Positions 39,836 to 49,243 of a stretch of DNA of 64,000 nt are shown here, piece after piece. The position numbers and the translations under genes are program-made. This DNA comes from Flavobacterium sp. CECT 9288 (GTDB taxonomy: Bacteria > Bacteroidota > Bacteroidia > Flavobacteriales > Flavobacteriaceae). The notes under the pieces are model-generated. The model searched no databases and was not told the DNA's origin. It saw only the letters and a program-made list of their open reading frames with translations. Within the stretch, counting starts at the first letter, position 1. Every line of letters starts with the position of its first letter. The stretch spans positions 2,667,501-2,731,500 of the forward strand of contig NZ_OU957226.1 in NCBI RefSeq assembly GCF_918731615.1. Direction: 5' to 3'.

Positions 39836-40540
39836 TTATTCTTTAACCAAAGTACATTCAAAAAGATTTTTAAAATGATGCAGGATTTTTTCTTTCACTT
39901 CACTTTCATTCACTTCTTTTACTCCTAGCTCCACATTTAGTGAAGTCACAGCTTTTCCTTTTATACCACAAGGAATAATATTATCAAAATAACCTAAGTC
40001 TACATTTACATTCAATGCAAACCCATGCATGGTAACCCATCGTGATGCTCGAACTCCCATGGCACATATTTTTCTAGCAAATGGTGTTCCTACACCAAGC
40101 CAAACACCTGTCTCCCCTTCGCTGCGCCCACAGGCAAGACCGTATTCTTGTAGCGTAAGAATAATTGACTCTTCTAATAAACGAAGATACTTGTGAATGT
40201 CTGTGAAAAAATTTTCTAAATCGATAATTGGGTAGCCTACTATTTGTCCTGGGCCGTGGTAGGTAATATCACCGCCTCTATTAATTTTATAAAAAGTAGC
40301 TCCTTTGGCTTCCAGTTGCTTTTCAGATAAAAGCAAGTTAGTCAAGTCACCGCTTTTACCAAGTGTATATACATGCGGATGCTCTACAAAAAGAAAATAA
40401 TTAGGCGTAGCCAATTCAAGTTCCTCTCGACGATTCCGAATTTTTAAATCTACAATACCCTTGAATAATTCTTCTTGGTATTCCCAAGTAGCCTTGTAAT
40501 CATTATTTCCTAGGTCTTGAAGTTGGATTTCTTTGTTCAT
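39836..40540 (-). CDS. lipB: octanoyl-[acyl-carrier-protein]:protein transferase
   Basis: Transfers the octanoyl group to lipoyl domains, the first step of lipoate synthesis. 234 residues with the RGGDITYHGPGQ motif (88-99) and the catalytic pair Lys157 (ARKICAMG) and Cys191 (IIPCGIKGKAVTS). It starts 5 bases after the upstream lipoprotein gene and is probably co-transcribed with it. lipA is not in the window. Confidence 0.95.
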   Translation of the reverse strand: MNKEIQLQDLGNNDYKATWEYQEELFKGIVDLKIRNRREELELATPNYFLFVEHPHVYTLGKSGDLTNLLLSEKQLEAKGATFYKINRGGDITYHGPGQIVGYPIIDLENFFTDIHKYLRLLEESIILTLQEYGLACGRSEGETGVWLGVGTPFARKICAMGVRASRWVTMHGFALNVNVDLGYFDNIIPCGIKGKAVTSLNVELGVKEVNESEVKEKILHHFKNLFECTLVKE

Positions 40541-40545
40541 TTTAT

Positions 40546-41337
40546 TTAATTTTCAAACAGCACTTTAAATCCTAGTTGATCACTATTCTCTTTTAAGTTT
40601 TCTATAGGTACCTCAACAACAAAGCTTTTTTTATCTTCTGAAATCTTAGCATCCTTTAATGAGATGCTTTTTATCTTTTTTGGGAAATGATATTCTAAAG
40701 AATATTTACATTCCTTAAACATATCCTGCATTTTTTTTGAGAATTCATCATCAGCTTCTTTTTTAGCACTCTTTTTTTTATTTTTAGAAGTAGACACTGC
40801 ATTTTTTATTTCTTTATTATTTTTATCTAATACTTTCTTTTCAAAACTAGTACCATCATAAACAAACGAAGTTCTGAAATCATTCTCGTCCTCTGATTTT
40901 TTAGAAACCTTACCTCCTAACCTTTTATCTGATAATGACAAAACCTCAGCACTTTTTAGAGGAGACACCATATTTTTCAAGCTATCTAAAGACGCAAAAT
41001 CAAATGCCATATTGTATTCAAACAGCTGTTTTTCTTCATTTACTTTTAAATTGATTTTAAAATCCTCAAGTAATTTTAACTGCTCTTTTTCTACGATAGA
41101 GAGTTTACCAATGCTATCACTCATTTTTGCAAACATTTCCTTGAATGTAAAAACGGTATCTACATTTTTAGAAACTTTTGCAGAGTCACTTTTTGGCCCT
41201 CCCATTTTTAATAAAGCAGCCATATCAAATCCGTACGAAAATGTTCCTGAACCGTTTTCATTTATTACCATTTTCTCTTTTATGGTACAACTCACTATTG
41301 AAATGAGAACCAAAAGAAATACTGCTATTTTTTTCAT
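40546..41337 (-). CDS. lipoprotein of unknown function, paralogue A
   Basis: 263 residues with lipobox SIVSC. The mature start TIKEKMVINENGSGTFSYGFDM and the end KKIKSISLKDAKISEDKKSFVVEVPIENL match the upstream neighbour in layout and motifs, so the two are tandem paralogues. No known domain is recognised. The in-frame TTG at 41352 was rejected because it lies in the promoter -7 box. Directly precedes lipB. Confidence 0.75.
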   Translation of the reverse strand: MKKIAVFLLVLISIVSCTIKEKMVINENGSGTFSYGFDMAALLKMGGPKSDSAKVSKNVDTVFTFKEMFAKMSDSIGKLSIVEKEQLKLLEDFKINLKVNEEKQLFEYNMAFDFASLDSLKNMVSPLKSAEVLSLSDKRLGGKVSKKSEDENDFRTSFVYDGTSFEKKVLDKNNKEIKNAVSTSKNKKKSAKKEADDEFSKKMQDMFKECKYSLEYHFPKKIKSISLKDAKISEDKKSFVVEVPIENLKENSDQLGFKVLFEN

Positions 41338-41349
41338 ATTATTTTTTTT

Positions 41350-41357
41350 CAAAGATA
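41350..41357 (-). promoter_or_regulatory. promoter -7 box between the lipoprotein paralogues
   Basis: TATCTTTG on the minus strand, 12 bases before the ATG at 41337. It would allow paralogue A and lipB to be expressed apart from paralogue B. Confidence 0.58.
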
Positions 41358-41389
41358 CAAACTCTTTACAAAAGAATCCGAACTCATTA

Positions 41390-42115
41390 TTACTCCAAAA
41401 CCACCTCCAGATTAGTACTGTCTGGATTGTACAGACAATCTGTGATTTTAAAATCTAATTGCAATGATTTTTGATCAGAACTAATTTTAGCATTTGGGTT
41501 TGAAACCGATTTTATCTTTAATGGAAACTGGTATTTGAGCACAAAATTTTCTACAAGTTTTAATGAAGCGTAATATTTTTTGTTAGCCTCTACTCTTGCT
41601 TGCTCCGTTTTAAGTCTTTCTGGATCTGTGATTTTAACAATCCGTTTGAAAATATTACCATCATAGCTATATTGTACACTAAAATAATGTTCCTCGGCAG
41701 CCAATGCATAATTATGAATAATATCACTTACATAATTTTCGGTTTTTAAAAGGTCGGCCACTTCTTCAACCACCTTAAATTCTTGCGTAAAAGTAGTTTT
41801 GAAATGTTTTTCGATTGAACTCTTTTTTATATGAACCGTTACTGGATTGAATTTTTCGAAAACCTCTTTTTCAAATTTTGTCAGTCTCGAAAAAGTTTCT
41901 TGGTTTTTAGCGATGACACCCTTAAAAACATAGGTAGTATCTTGGTATTCTTCTTCTTTAGAATATTCCTCTCCCACTAACAATTGATAGCTTTGCTCAT
42001 CCCTTAAAACTTCTTGAGTTATTTTACCCGATCCATCACTGTTTATGGTAAGTGTTTCGGTAATTTGACAACTTGTCAATAAAATGAGGCCTATTAAGCC
42101 TAAGTATTTTTTCAT
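41390..42115 (-). CDS. lipoprotein of unknown function, paralogue B
   Basis: 241 residues with lipobox LTSC (Cys16). It shares with paralogue A the beginning C-I-x-E-x-L-x-I-N-x-x-G-S-G and the end YQFPLKIKSVSNPNAKISSDQKSLQLDFKI. The repeated IN.DGSG motif directly after the lipid anchor suggests a small conserved beta domain. Function unknown. No strong terminator separates the two genes. Confidence 0.75.
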   Translation of the reverse strand: MKKYLGLIGLILLTSCQITETLTINSDGSGKITQEVLRDEQSYQLLVGEEYSKEEEYQDTTYVFKGVIAKNQETFSRLTKFEKEVFEKFNPVTVHIKKSSIEKHFKTTFTQEFKVVEEVADLLKTENYVSDIIHNYALAAEEHYFSVQYSYDGNIFKRIVKITDPERLKTEQARVEANKKYYASLKLVENFVLKYQFPLKIKSVSNPNAKISSDQKSLQLDFKITDCLYNPDSTNLEVVLE

Positions 42116-42204
42116 AAGAGTTAGGGTGATATATTAAAGACAAATATACATGAATTATACTACTTTTAGACTCCTGAAAAAAATAAATTTTCTAGTATTG
42201 CCCT

Positions 42205-42276
42205 GATAGCAGCGGCATCCTTTTTTTCTTGTTTTTACAAGAAAAAAAGATAGAGCGAATAGCAGGAATAGACGCC
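42205..42276 (+). repeat. dispersed intergenic repeat, copy 3
   Basis: Begins GATAGCAGCGGCATCCTTTT, contains a hairpin (CTTTTTTTCTTGT with ACAAGAAAAAAAG), and ends GATAGAGCGAATAGCAGGAA. It lies between the divergent paralogue B and lysS genes. Confidence 0.8.
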
Positions 42277-42353
42277 AATTGAAAGATGATTGTGTGCATC
42301 AAAAAAGAAAAAAAAGGGTCCTTGATAAACTTTAATTTTTAAAACTTAAATAG

Positions 42354-42361
42354 TATCTTTG
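42354..42361 (+). promoter_or_regulatory. promoter -7 box of lysS
   Basis: TATCTTTG, 22 bases before the ATG. No TTG at a proper distance was found. Confidence 0.6.
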
Positions 42362-42382
42362 CGGACTTAAAAACAGCATATA

Positions 42383-44092
42383 ATGGCATTATCTGAACAA
42401 GAAATATTACGTAGAGAGGCACTCACAGAATTGCGAAACCTAGGCATTGAGCCTTATCCTGCAGCAGAATTTGTTACAACAGTTTACTCAAGCGAAATCC
42501 TTGCTGACTTTGAAAAGTACGAAGGCAAAGAGGTAGTTTTAGCAGGTAGATTGATGGGAAAACGCATTATGGGGAAAGCTTCATTTGCTGAATTAAAAGA
42601 TGCCGAAGGACGTATACAAGTATACATTTCTCGCGATGATATTTCAAATGATGAGGAGAAAACGATGTACAATGTTGTTTTCAAAAAATTATTGGATATC
42701 GGCGATTTTATTGGTGTGCGCGGTACGGTTTTTAAGACTCAAGTAGGCGAAATATCAGTGCATGTTCATGAACTTAGTGTTCTATCTAAAGCTCTAAAAC
42801 CATTACCAGTTGTAAAAACAGATGCTGACGGAAAAACTTACGATGCCTTTGCAGATCCTGAACAAAGATACCGCCGTCGTTATGTAGATTTGACGGTTAA
42901 TGATCATGTAAAAGCTACTTTTATTAAGAGAACTAAATTGTTTAACGCTATGCGTTCTTTTTTTAATGACAAAGGATACCTTGAGGTTGAAACTCCTGTT
43001 TTACAGCCTATTCCTGGTGGCGCTGCGGCTAGACCGTTTATTACACACCACAACTCACTTGACATTCCGCTTTACATGCGTATTGCAAATGAATTGTATT
43101 TAAAAAGATTGATTGTAGGTGGATTTGATGGGGTTTATGAATTCTCTAAAAACTTTCGTAACGAAGGAATGGACAGAACGCACAACCCGGAATTTACCGC
43201 TATGGAAATATATGTAGCCTACAAAGACTACAACTGGATGATGAAATTTACCGAAAACCTACTAGAGCATTGTGCCATAGCGGTTAATGGAACTAGCGAA
43301 GCTACTTTTGGCGAACATACGGTAAATTTTAAAGCACCGTATGCGCGTGTTACCATGACGGATTCTATCAAGCATTTTACCGGTTTTGATATTTCTGGTA
43401 AAAACGAAGCCGAATTGTTTGAAGCAGCTAGAGGCATGGGCATTGATGTAGACAAAACCATGGGGAAAGGAAAACTTATTGATGAAATTTTTGGCGCTAA
43501 ATGCGAAGGAAACTACATTCAACCTACGTTTATTACTGATTATCCAAAAGAAATGTCTCCGCTTTGTAAACAACACCGTGATAATCCAGAACTTACAGAA
43601 CGTTTTGAATTAATGGTATGTGGAAAGGAAGTTGCCAATGCCTACTCAGAACTTAATGATCCTATTGATCAAAGAGAGCGTTTTGAGGACCAAATGCGCT
43701 TAGCAGAAAAAGGTGATGACGAAGCGAACGGTACTATTGATGAAGATTTCTTGAGAGCATTGGAATATGGTATGCCACCTACGTCTGGATTAGGAATTGG
43801 AATGGATCGTTTGATGATGTTTTTAACTAATAATTCTTCTATTCAAGAAGTATTGTTGTTTCCACAAATGCGTCCTGAGAAAAAACAAGTAAAAATTGAG
43901 CTTGAAGAAGACGAAAAATTAATTGTAACACTTTTACAAGTAAATAACAATCAAATGGAATTTGGTTTATTGAAAATCCAATCTCAATTGAGTGGTAAAA
44001 AATGGGACAAAGCCATGAAAAACCTTTCATCATTAGGGATGACCGAAGTTGTAGTTGATGGTGATGTAAAATCTTGTAGATTAAAAGAATAA
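42383..44092 (+). CDS. lysS: lysyl-tRNA synthetase, class II, with C-terminal extension
   Basis: Charges tRNA-Lys. 569 residues: OB-fold anticodon domain (about 50-150, VVLAGRLMGKRIMGKASFAEL) and class II core with motif 2 (KNFRNEGMDRTHNPEFTAMEIY) and motif 3 (GLGIGMDRLMMFLTN). Typical bacterial LysS ends soon after LLFPQMRPE, but here about 70 further residues follow, beginning KKQVKIELEEDEKLIVTLLQ. They are predicted by eye to be alpha/beta and could form a small winged-helix-like domain. Strong bidirectional terminator downstream. Confidence 0.95.
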   Translation: MALSEQEILRREALTELRNLGIEPYPAAEFVTTVYSSEILADFEKYEGKEVVLAGRLMGKRIMGKASFAELKDAEGRIQVYISRDDISNDEEKTMYNVVFKKLLDIGDFIGVRGTVFKTQVGEISVHVHELSVLSKALKPLPVVKTDADGKTYDAFADPEQRYRRRYVDLTVNDHVKATFIKRTKLFNAMRSFFNDKGYLEVETPVLQPIPGGAAARPFITHHNSLDIPLYMRIANELYLKRLIVGGFDGVYEFSKNFRNEGMDRTHNPEFTAMEIYVAYKDYNWMMKFTENLLEHCAIAVNGTSEATFGEHTVNFKAPYARVTMTDSIKHFTGFDISGKNEAELFEAARGMGIDVDKTMGKGKLIDEIFGAKCEGNYIQPTFITDYPKEMSPLCKQHRDNPELTERFELMVCGKEVANAYSELNDPIDQRERFEDQMRLAEKGDDEANGTIDEDFLRALEYGMPPTSGLGIGMDRLMMFLTNNSSIQEVLLFPQMRPEKKQVKIELEEDEKLIVTLLQVNNNQMEFGLLKIQSQLSGKKWDKAMKNLSSLGMTEVVVDGDVKSCRLKE

Positions 44093-44117
44093 GTTTATTC
44101 GAGAACTATATTTATAA

Positions 44118-44149
44118 AAAAAGAGCTTCAATTGAAGCTCTTTTTTTTG
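44118..44149. terminator. bidirectional terminator between lysS and the convergent gene
   Basis: AAGAGCTTC pairs with GAAGCTCTT around AATT, followed by T8 on the plus strand and with an A-run on the other side. It serves both lysS and the minus-strand gene at 44187. Confidence 0.88.
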
Positions 44150-44186
44150 TTTTCAATAAGCTTGAATAAATTCAAGTCTGTTTTTA

Positions 44187-46001
44187 TTAAGCTGTCACTA
44201 AATTTGGAATCTCGATAGCAATTAATGCGCCTTTACAAATATTAAGTTGACTCTGCATCTGATTTTTAATGCTTTCAAAAAATGAAGTTTTTGAAAATAA
44301 ATCTTCATAATATTCAATCCCTTCTAGCAAATTATTTTTGAACGAATTCCATTTTTTAATTTGTCCCAAAGTTATTTCTTCGGTAACCGCTGAAATTTCA
44401 TTTTTAAGATAATCCAAATACATTTTTAACTCTTTCACAAATAGATTTGGACGATCAATAACCGTCAATACAGAAGCGTTTCCGTAAATATGCTGTACCA
44501 TTTTAGACAGCGAAACTTCTTTATCAAAATACGCCATATTAGGTCCTGGGCAAATGATTACACCTTGCGCCTGTCCTTTTATCTTGATTTCATTTTCAAG
44601 ATACGAAGCATTGGCTAAACCCACACAAAGACAGGCTTTCTCCGTGATACTATTTTTCTTTTTTTCGAAAGCATCCGCAGTTAAAATATTTTTTTCGAGA
44701 AGTAATTCTTCTAGTTTTAAATCTTGGTATTTCTTAGAAGATGTACAAATTCCTTTGGCATCGTATTCTTTGCTTAACGCCAAAAATCGTTTTGGACACG
44801 AACTTCCTGCTTTGCTTTCCTCAATTCGTTTCAATTTTAATTTTTCATTCGTTGTGCCTCGCAATGTATTGAAAGGAATCCCCAACGGCGAAATCTGACT
44901 TAAATAAAAATCATCTTCTTTGGCTCCAGCCAATAGTGCTCTGGTGTGTGTATCAACCGAAGTAGCTTCAGGAACTAACAAAAACGGTGAACCCCAACCC
45001 ACAGAATCTACCTCATAATGATTCAATAGAAAATCGTGTTCTTCAGCAGTTCCTACGCCGCCTTGAACCGTAATTTTTAAATCCAAAGGATGTTGTGGAA
45101 CATGCATTTCTTTTTGTCCCAATGCTTTCACCATCAACTCATGCGCAGATTGAATCAATTGCTCTTTTTTCTGTTTGAATTCTTCCAGAATAGGTCCCAA
45201 CAAATAACCTTCAGTAGCAAAAGCATGTCCGCCACAATTCAGTCCAGATTCGATTCGATATTCAGAAACCCAAAGTCCTTTTTTAGCCAAAAAATTCCCT
45301 TGAATCATAGCCGAACGAAAGTCACTCACTTTTAGTGTAATTTTCTTTTTCAGTGTATTATTTTTATCTGGAAAGAAAGCTGAAAAACTTTCGAAGTAGC
45401 TGTATAATCTTGGGTTCATCCCAGCCGATAAAACAACCGAAGATTCTAACGTACTGTTCACAAACCCGCGAAGTGCTGCATGTGCATCATTAAAAGCAAT
45501 TGGCAATTGTTCGTCTTTGATAAAATTGTCCTTATCTAATTTGGTCATAATATTAACATCAATATCACCTGGGAAAAGATTTTTCTCGAGATAATTTTTG
45601 ATATTTTCTTTAAAAGCAAAACCGTCCTGCATCAAGTTTTGTAGACCTGCTTTAATCTCTGATTTGTTAGGAAGCATGGTGATGTAATTTTCCAAAGCTG
45701 ATTTACTCTCGGATAATTCTGTTTTGAAATTTTCGAATTTTTCCTTCACGATTTTGTCTACCAAATTCAGATAAGAAGCAATACGTTCTGCCCGATAGTC
45801 ATGTATTTTTTGGGTAATTTCCTGATACGGCAAATCGAATTTCTTACTGTAAAAAGCATTCATTTTTTCGATAAGTTCATCATCCATAATTGAAATCACG
45901 GAGGAAATTCCATACTTAGCCACTCGTATCGGGCTATCAATCGTATAAGCAAGTCCCATAACTGGGATATGAAAGGTATGAAGTGGTTTACGTGTAGTCA
46001 T
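44187..46001 (-). CDS. large conserved protein, possibly a TIM-barrel flavoenzyme with a Cys cluster
   Basis: 604 residues, no signal peptide. I recognise it as a protein conserved among Bacteroidota but do not know its function. The middle part (about 310-345, QGGVGTAEEHDFLLNHYEVDS then VGWGSPFLLVPE) resembles the phosphate-binding end of FMN-dependent TIM-barrel enzymes. Cysteines at 256 (GLNCGGHAF), 402 (SSCPKRF), 419, 457, 459 (ACLCVG) and 484 (IICPGPNMAYF) could bind an Fe-S cluster. The TTG start at 46031 was replaced by the ATG at 46001. Confidence 0.65.
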   Translation of the reverse strand: MTTRKPLHTFHIPVMGLAYTIDSPIRVAKYGISSVISIMDDELIEKMNAFYSKKFDLPYQEITQKIHDYRAERIASYLNLVDKIVKEKFENFKTELSESKSALENYITMLPNKSEIKAGLQNLMQDGFAFKENIKNYLEKNLFPGDIDVNIMTKLDKDNFIKDEQLPIAFNDAHAALRGFVNSTLESSVVLSAGMNPRLYSYFESFSAFFPDKNNTLKKKITLKVSDFRSAMIQGNFLAKKGLWVSEYRIESGLNCGGHAFATEGYLLGPILEEFKQKKEQLIQSAHELMVKALGQKEMHVPQHPLDLKITVQGGVGTAEEHDFLLNHYEVDSVGWGSPFLLVPEATSVDTHTRALLAGAKEDDFYLSQISPLGIPFNTLRGTTNEKLKLKRIEESKAGSSCPKRFLALSKEYDAKGICTSSKKYQDLKLEELLLEKNILTADAFEKKKNSITEKACLCVGLANASYLENEIKIKGQAQGVIICPGPNMAYFDKEVSLSKMVQHIYGNASVLTVIDRPNLFVKELKMYLDYLKNEISAVTEEITLGQIKKWNSFKNNLLEGIEYYEDLFSKTSFFESIKNQMQSQLNICKGALIAIEIPNLVTA

Positions 46002-46291
46002 GCTAAAATGAGTTTTATATATAAACCACAAAAATCGCGAAAGAAAACCGTTTAAAAACTGATAAATATCATGCTTTCAATGCTATAAACAGCATTTATT
46101 TTGTGCTTTTTAGAAAAAGAAAAGCAACATCAACTATACATTTTGTTAGTTCAAGTAAAAAGTGTAGCAGATGCATTAAAAACACTTGCAGTTAGCTGAC
46201 GCATTTTTCGAAGCAGACACGAAAGTTAAATCTGTCTTAAAAATCATACGTAACTAAGTTTAATTTCTACTTTTACTTCAAAAAAATAGAT

Positions 46292-46807
46292 ATGAAAAAA
46301 ATTACAGCAACATTATTTGCATTGTGCGCATTTGCATTTGCAAATGGACAAGCAAAAGACAGTCAGCTCTTAAAAAGAAAATGGCTTATTGAAGCCAATA
46401 CTGGTTTTGGTAACAATGTAGGTTCTACAGCTTTGTATTTTAGCAATACAGATGGTGTAAACGCATTTAACATTGGTGCAGAAGGTGGCTATTTTATAAA
46501 AGACAATCTAGCATTAAAATTAGGATTGGGTTATGGAGAAGTTGATGGTGTAGGTAATCCAATTGCCTACAAAGTTGGTGCTAAATATTATATCAAAGGC
46601 ATGATTCCTGTTGAACTTTCGTATAATGGTATAGGTTTTGGTCAAGCTGATTTAAATCCTACCTACGTAGGAACACAAATAGGCTATGCACTATTTTTAG
46701 GCAAAAATGTAAGTATAGAACCTGGAATACGATATAATTTTGCAACACACAAACAGTTTTACGACAACACGTTCCAGTTAAACATTGGTTTTGCATTGCA
46801 TTTTTAA
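46292..46807 (+). CDS. small outer-membrane beta-barrel protein
   Basis: 171 residues with a signal peptide ending AFANGQA. The mature protein has about eight alternating strands (KWLIEANTGFGNN, AFNIGAEGGYFI, LALKLGLGYGEVDG, AYKVGAKYYIKG) and ends in Phe after FQLNIGFALHF, the outer-membrane assembly signal. It fits the OMP_b-brl family of 8-stranded barrels. Function not assignable. Preceded by about 290 AT-rich bases without a gene. Confidence 0.85.
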   Translation: MKKITATLFALCAFAFANGQAKDSQLLKRKWLIEANTGFGNNVGSTALYFSNTDGVNAFNIGAEGGYFIKDNLALKLGLGYGEVDGVGNPIAYKVGAKYYIKGMIPVELSYNGIGFGQADLNPTYVGTQIGYALFLGKNVSIEPGIRYNFATHKQFYDNTFQLNIGFALHF

Positions 46808-46821
46808 AATAAAAAAGTAAT

Positions 46822-46858
46822 CAAAAAAACAAGCCGACTCCCTGCAAGGAGTCGGCTT
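46822..46858 (-). terminator. terminator of the DUF4394 gene
   Basis: AAGCCGACTCC pairs with GGAGTCGGCTT around a 6-base loop; on the minus strand it is followed by GTTTTTTTG. Confidence 0.85.
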
Positions 46859-46886
46859 ACTAATTCAAAACAAAACTAACTAAATA

Positions 46887-48416
46887 TTAAAAACCTAAAC
46901 CTAAAGCCATTGCAGTAGCTTGAACATTTACATCTGTGATTTTTGTTGCCGCACCTGTAGCTAGACTGATACTGTATACAGCGGTAACATTATTTACTTT
47001 TAGCAATGCAAATGCTGTAGTACTGTTTCCTCCAATGTCAAATCCGCTATCAGCATCTACATTAATTCCTAAACTTCCTATGGATACAAGAGTTCCGTTA
47101 TTAGGTGGATCTTGACGGAAAAGAGTATCTGTTTGTGAGTCTATTACAAATAAAACCGTTGTTGTTGCACCCGCTATATTATTTGTGTAAGCACCCGCAG
47201 TAACAGCTGGAGTTCCAGGATTTAAATTCCCATCAACTGCTGCAACCGTTCCTAAATCTGGGTGTAAACGTAAATTTTGACCTGTATTACTAACTAAACG
47301 TATTCTATCAACAGTAGGATTAAAATCAAAACCAAAAGCAGTCCCTACTAACGCAGTTCCAAATGTAGAACCTACAACAGTTAAGGCACCGTTTGCGGTA
47401 TTCACTGTAAAAAGTCTACTTTGATTTGATACCGCATACAATCCACCATTTGCAGGTCTAAAATCAAGACCTACGATAGATTCATTTGTTGCTAAACCTG
47501 TTAAAGCAACTGAATTATTAGTTCCAGTTGTTGGATTAAAACGAAACAACATATTTGAGCTTGTAGTAGCATAAGCAATAGGATTTGTTTTAAAAGCAAT
47601 ACTTACAATTTGCTCCACAAACTTCCCTATGTTTGCAGCTTTACCAGTTGTTAAATCAATAGAAAATAAAGAAGAAACATTATTATTGTTAGTCACGGCT
47701 AATGCAGTAGAATTATCAGGTACAATATCCATATCGCCCTGGCCTTCAAAGTTTATTCCTAGATCACCCACCAATTGTAATCCACCATCATTAGGAGGGG
47801 TTTGTAAATATAATTTATCTTGTTCAAAGTCAATATCATACAACATCGTTGTGGCAGCTCCCGCCATACTGTTAGTGTATGCAATGGCGCCAATTTTTGG
47901 ACTGATACCACCATTGATAACTCCGTCTGTAGCAACAACAGTTCCCAATTCTGGGTGTAATCTTAAATTTTGACCAGAATCTGTCACTAATCTTATTCTA
48001 TCAACAGTAGGATTAAAATCTATCGACGCGTTTGCAGATGCTAAAACAGGTGCAAATGAAGTAGCCCCAAGTGCAGTTGCAACACCACTTTTTTCATTTA
48101 TAAAATACAAACGACTTGATGAACCCAATCCGTATAGCTGTCCCGTTGCTGGTCTATAATCAATGCTCACAATTTTCTCAGCTGCTGGTAATCCTACAAT
48201 AGGCACTGTTGCAATAGGTGCGCTCAATGTACGTGCGTTGTAAGTAATAATAGTGTTATTACTTGCCAAAGCTGTAAAATTTACATCAGGCGCAACTGCT
48301 TCTGCAGGTTTATTAGAACTATTTGAATCATCGTCATTACATGAAATTGCCGTAAGGGACAAAAATGCTACTCCTAGCAAGGAAGCAAAGCCTAAATTAA
48401 GTTGTTTCTTTTTCAT
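46887..48416 (-). CDS. DUF4394 lipoprotein with two repeats
   Basis: 509 residues with a lipoprotein-like signal (LTAISCNDDD). Two tandem DUF4394 domains, about 45-275 and 280-509, each contain FNPTVDRIRLV then GQNLRLHPxLGTV, followed by YTNxxAGAxTTxLxxID, DTLFRQDPPNxG-type and SLGIN(F/V) elements, consistent with a beta-propeller-like surface protein. Function unknown. The TTG start at 48440 was replaced by ATG at 48416. The upstream region has three TTTGGT-type repeats likely involved in its control. Confidence 0.82.
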   Translation of the reverse strand: MKKKQLNLGFASLLGVAFLSLTAISCNDDDSNSSNKPAEAVAPDVNFTALASNNTIITYNARTLSAPIATVPIVGLPAAEKIVSIDYRPATGQLYGLGSSSRLYFINEKSGVATALGATSFAPVLASANASIDFNPTVDRIRLVTDSGQNLRLHPELGTVVATDGVINGGISPKIGAIAYTNSMAGAATTMLYDIDFEQDKLYLQTPPNDGGLQLVGDLGINFEGQGDMDIVPDNSTALAVTNNNNVSSLFSIDLTTGKAANIGKFVEQIVSIAFKTNPIAYATTSSNMLFRFNPTTGTNNSVALTGLATNESIVGLDFRPANGGLYAVSNQSRLFTVNTANGALTVVGSTFGTALVGTAFGFDFNPTVDRIRLVSNTGQNLRLHPDLGTVAAVDGNLNPGTPAVTAGAYTNNIAGATTTVLFVIDSQTDTLFRQDPPNNGTLVSIGSLGINVDADSGFDIGGNSTTAFALLKVNNVTAVYSISLATGAATKITDVNVQATAMALGLGF

Positions 48417-48427
48417 CGTTTTTTTTA

Positions 48428-48501
48428 TTTGGTTATACAAACATTTACGAAACGATATTTAATTTGGTTTTACCAAATCTATTTTTTTTGGTTATCCAAT
48501 G
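48428..48501. promoter_or_regulatory. three TTTGGT-type operator-like repeats upstream of the DUF4394 gene
   Basis: Three related 15-base sites: TTTGGTTATACAAAC (48428-48442), TTTGGTTTTACCAAA (48463-48477, a perfect 6-3-6 inverted repeat) and TTTGGTTATCCAATG (48487-48501). All lie within about 90 bases upstream of the gene. This arrangement suggests a dimeric repressor or activator; the rest of the 340-base spacer to 48758 shows nothing else clear. Confidence 0.55.
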
Positions 48502-48758
48502 AAAATCAAACTGTAATTTGCTTACTACACTTTAAAATTCTCATGCTTTACATTTAAAAAAAAGAGTAAAAAGAACGGGTAAATACAATCCAATTCTGTT
48601 GAAAAAAAAGTATATAAACTTAAAAAAGCGTTTCTATATTACTAAAATTGAAAGAAATAATCCTCCATAACAACCATTTTCTAGATAATTTTTTGTTAAG
48701 TATTAAACTTTTTTGTTTTGTATTTGTCCTATAGCAATAAACTTTAAAACTAAAAAAA

Positions 48759-49226
48759 ATGAAAAAATTATTGATTGTAATGGTTTTGGCTTTTGGAATA
48801 ACAAGTCAAGCTCAAGAAAGAAAAACAAGAACTGAGGGTGCTAAAATGGAACGCATGAGTACTGATCAAAAAAGAGCCTTACAGGTCAAGAAAATGACTC
48901 TGGAACTAGATCTTAATGCATCGCAGCAAAAAGAAATTAGTACACTTCTTGCAGAACAAAGCACTAAACGTGAAGCGCTGCTTGCTGATAGAAAAGCAAA
49001 CAAAACGGCAGAAAAAAAACAACTAACATCTAATGAGCGTTTTGATCTTAAAAACCAAATGCTAGACAATCAAATAGTGATGAAAGAACGAATGAAAAAA
49101 ATTCTTTCAAACGAGCAGTTTAAAAAATGGGATGCTTCAAGAACAGAAAGACACCAGCGAGCTGCTAAAAGACTAGCGTATCAGCATGGCAAAAAAGCAA
49201 ATAGAATGGAGTCTCACAGAAAATAA
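48759..49226 (+). CDS. small secreted, highly charged helical protein
   Basis: 155 residues with a signal peptide ending TSQAQ. The mature protein is nearly all helix-forming and Lys/Arg/Glu-rich, with LELDLNASQQKEISTLLAEQ and MKKILSNEQFKKWDASR, a pattern resembling Spy/CpxP (LTXXQ-like) periplasmic proteins. A role in envelope stress or chaperoning is inference. Own terminator downstream. Confidence 0.72.
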   Translation: MKKLLIVMVLAFGITSQAQERKTRTEGAKMERMSTDQKRALQVKKMTLELDLNASQQKEISTLLAEQSTKREALLADRKANKTAEKKQLTSNERFDLKNQMLDNQIVMKERMKKILSNEQFKKWDASRTERHQRAAKRLAYQHGKKANRMESHRK

Positions 49227-49243
49227 ATGATTATTTTATAAAA

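Noticed and set aside
48428..48501. Possible mini CRISPR array
   Set aside because: Only three imperfect 15-base units with uneven spacing and no cas genes; operator sites fit better.
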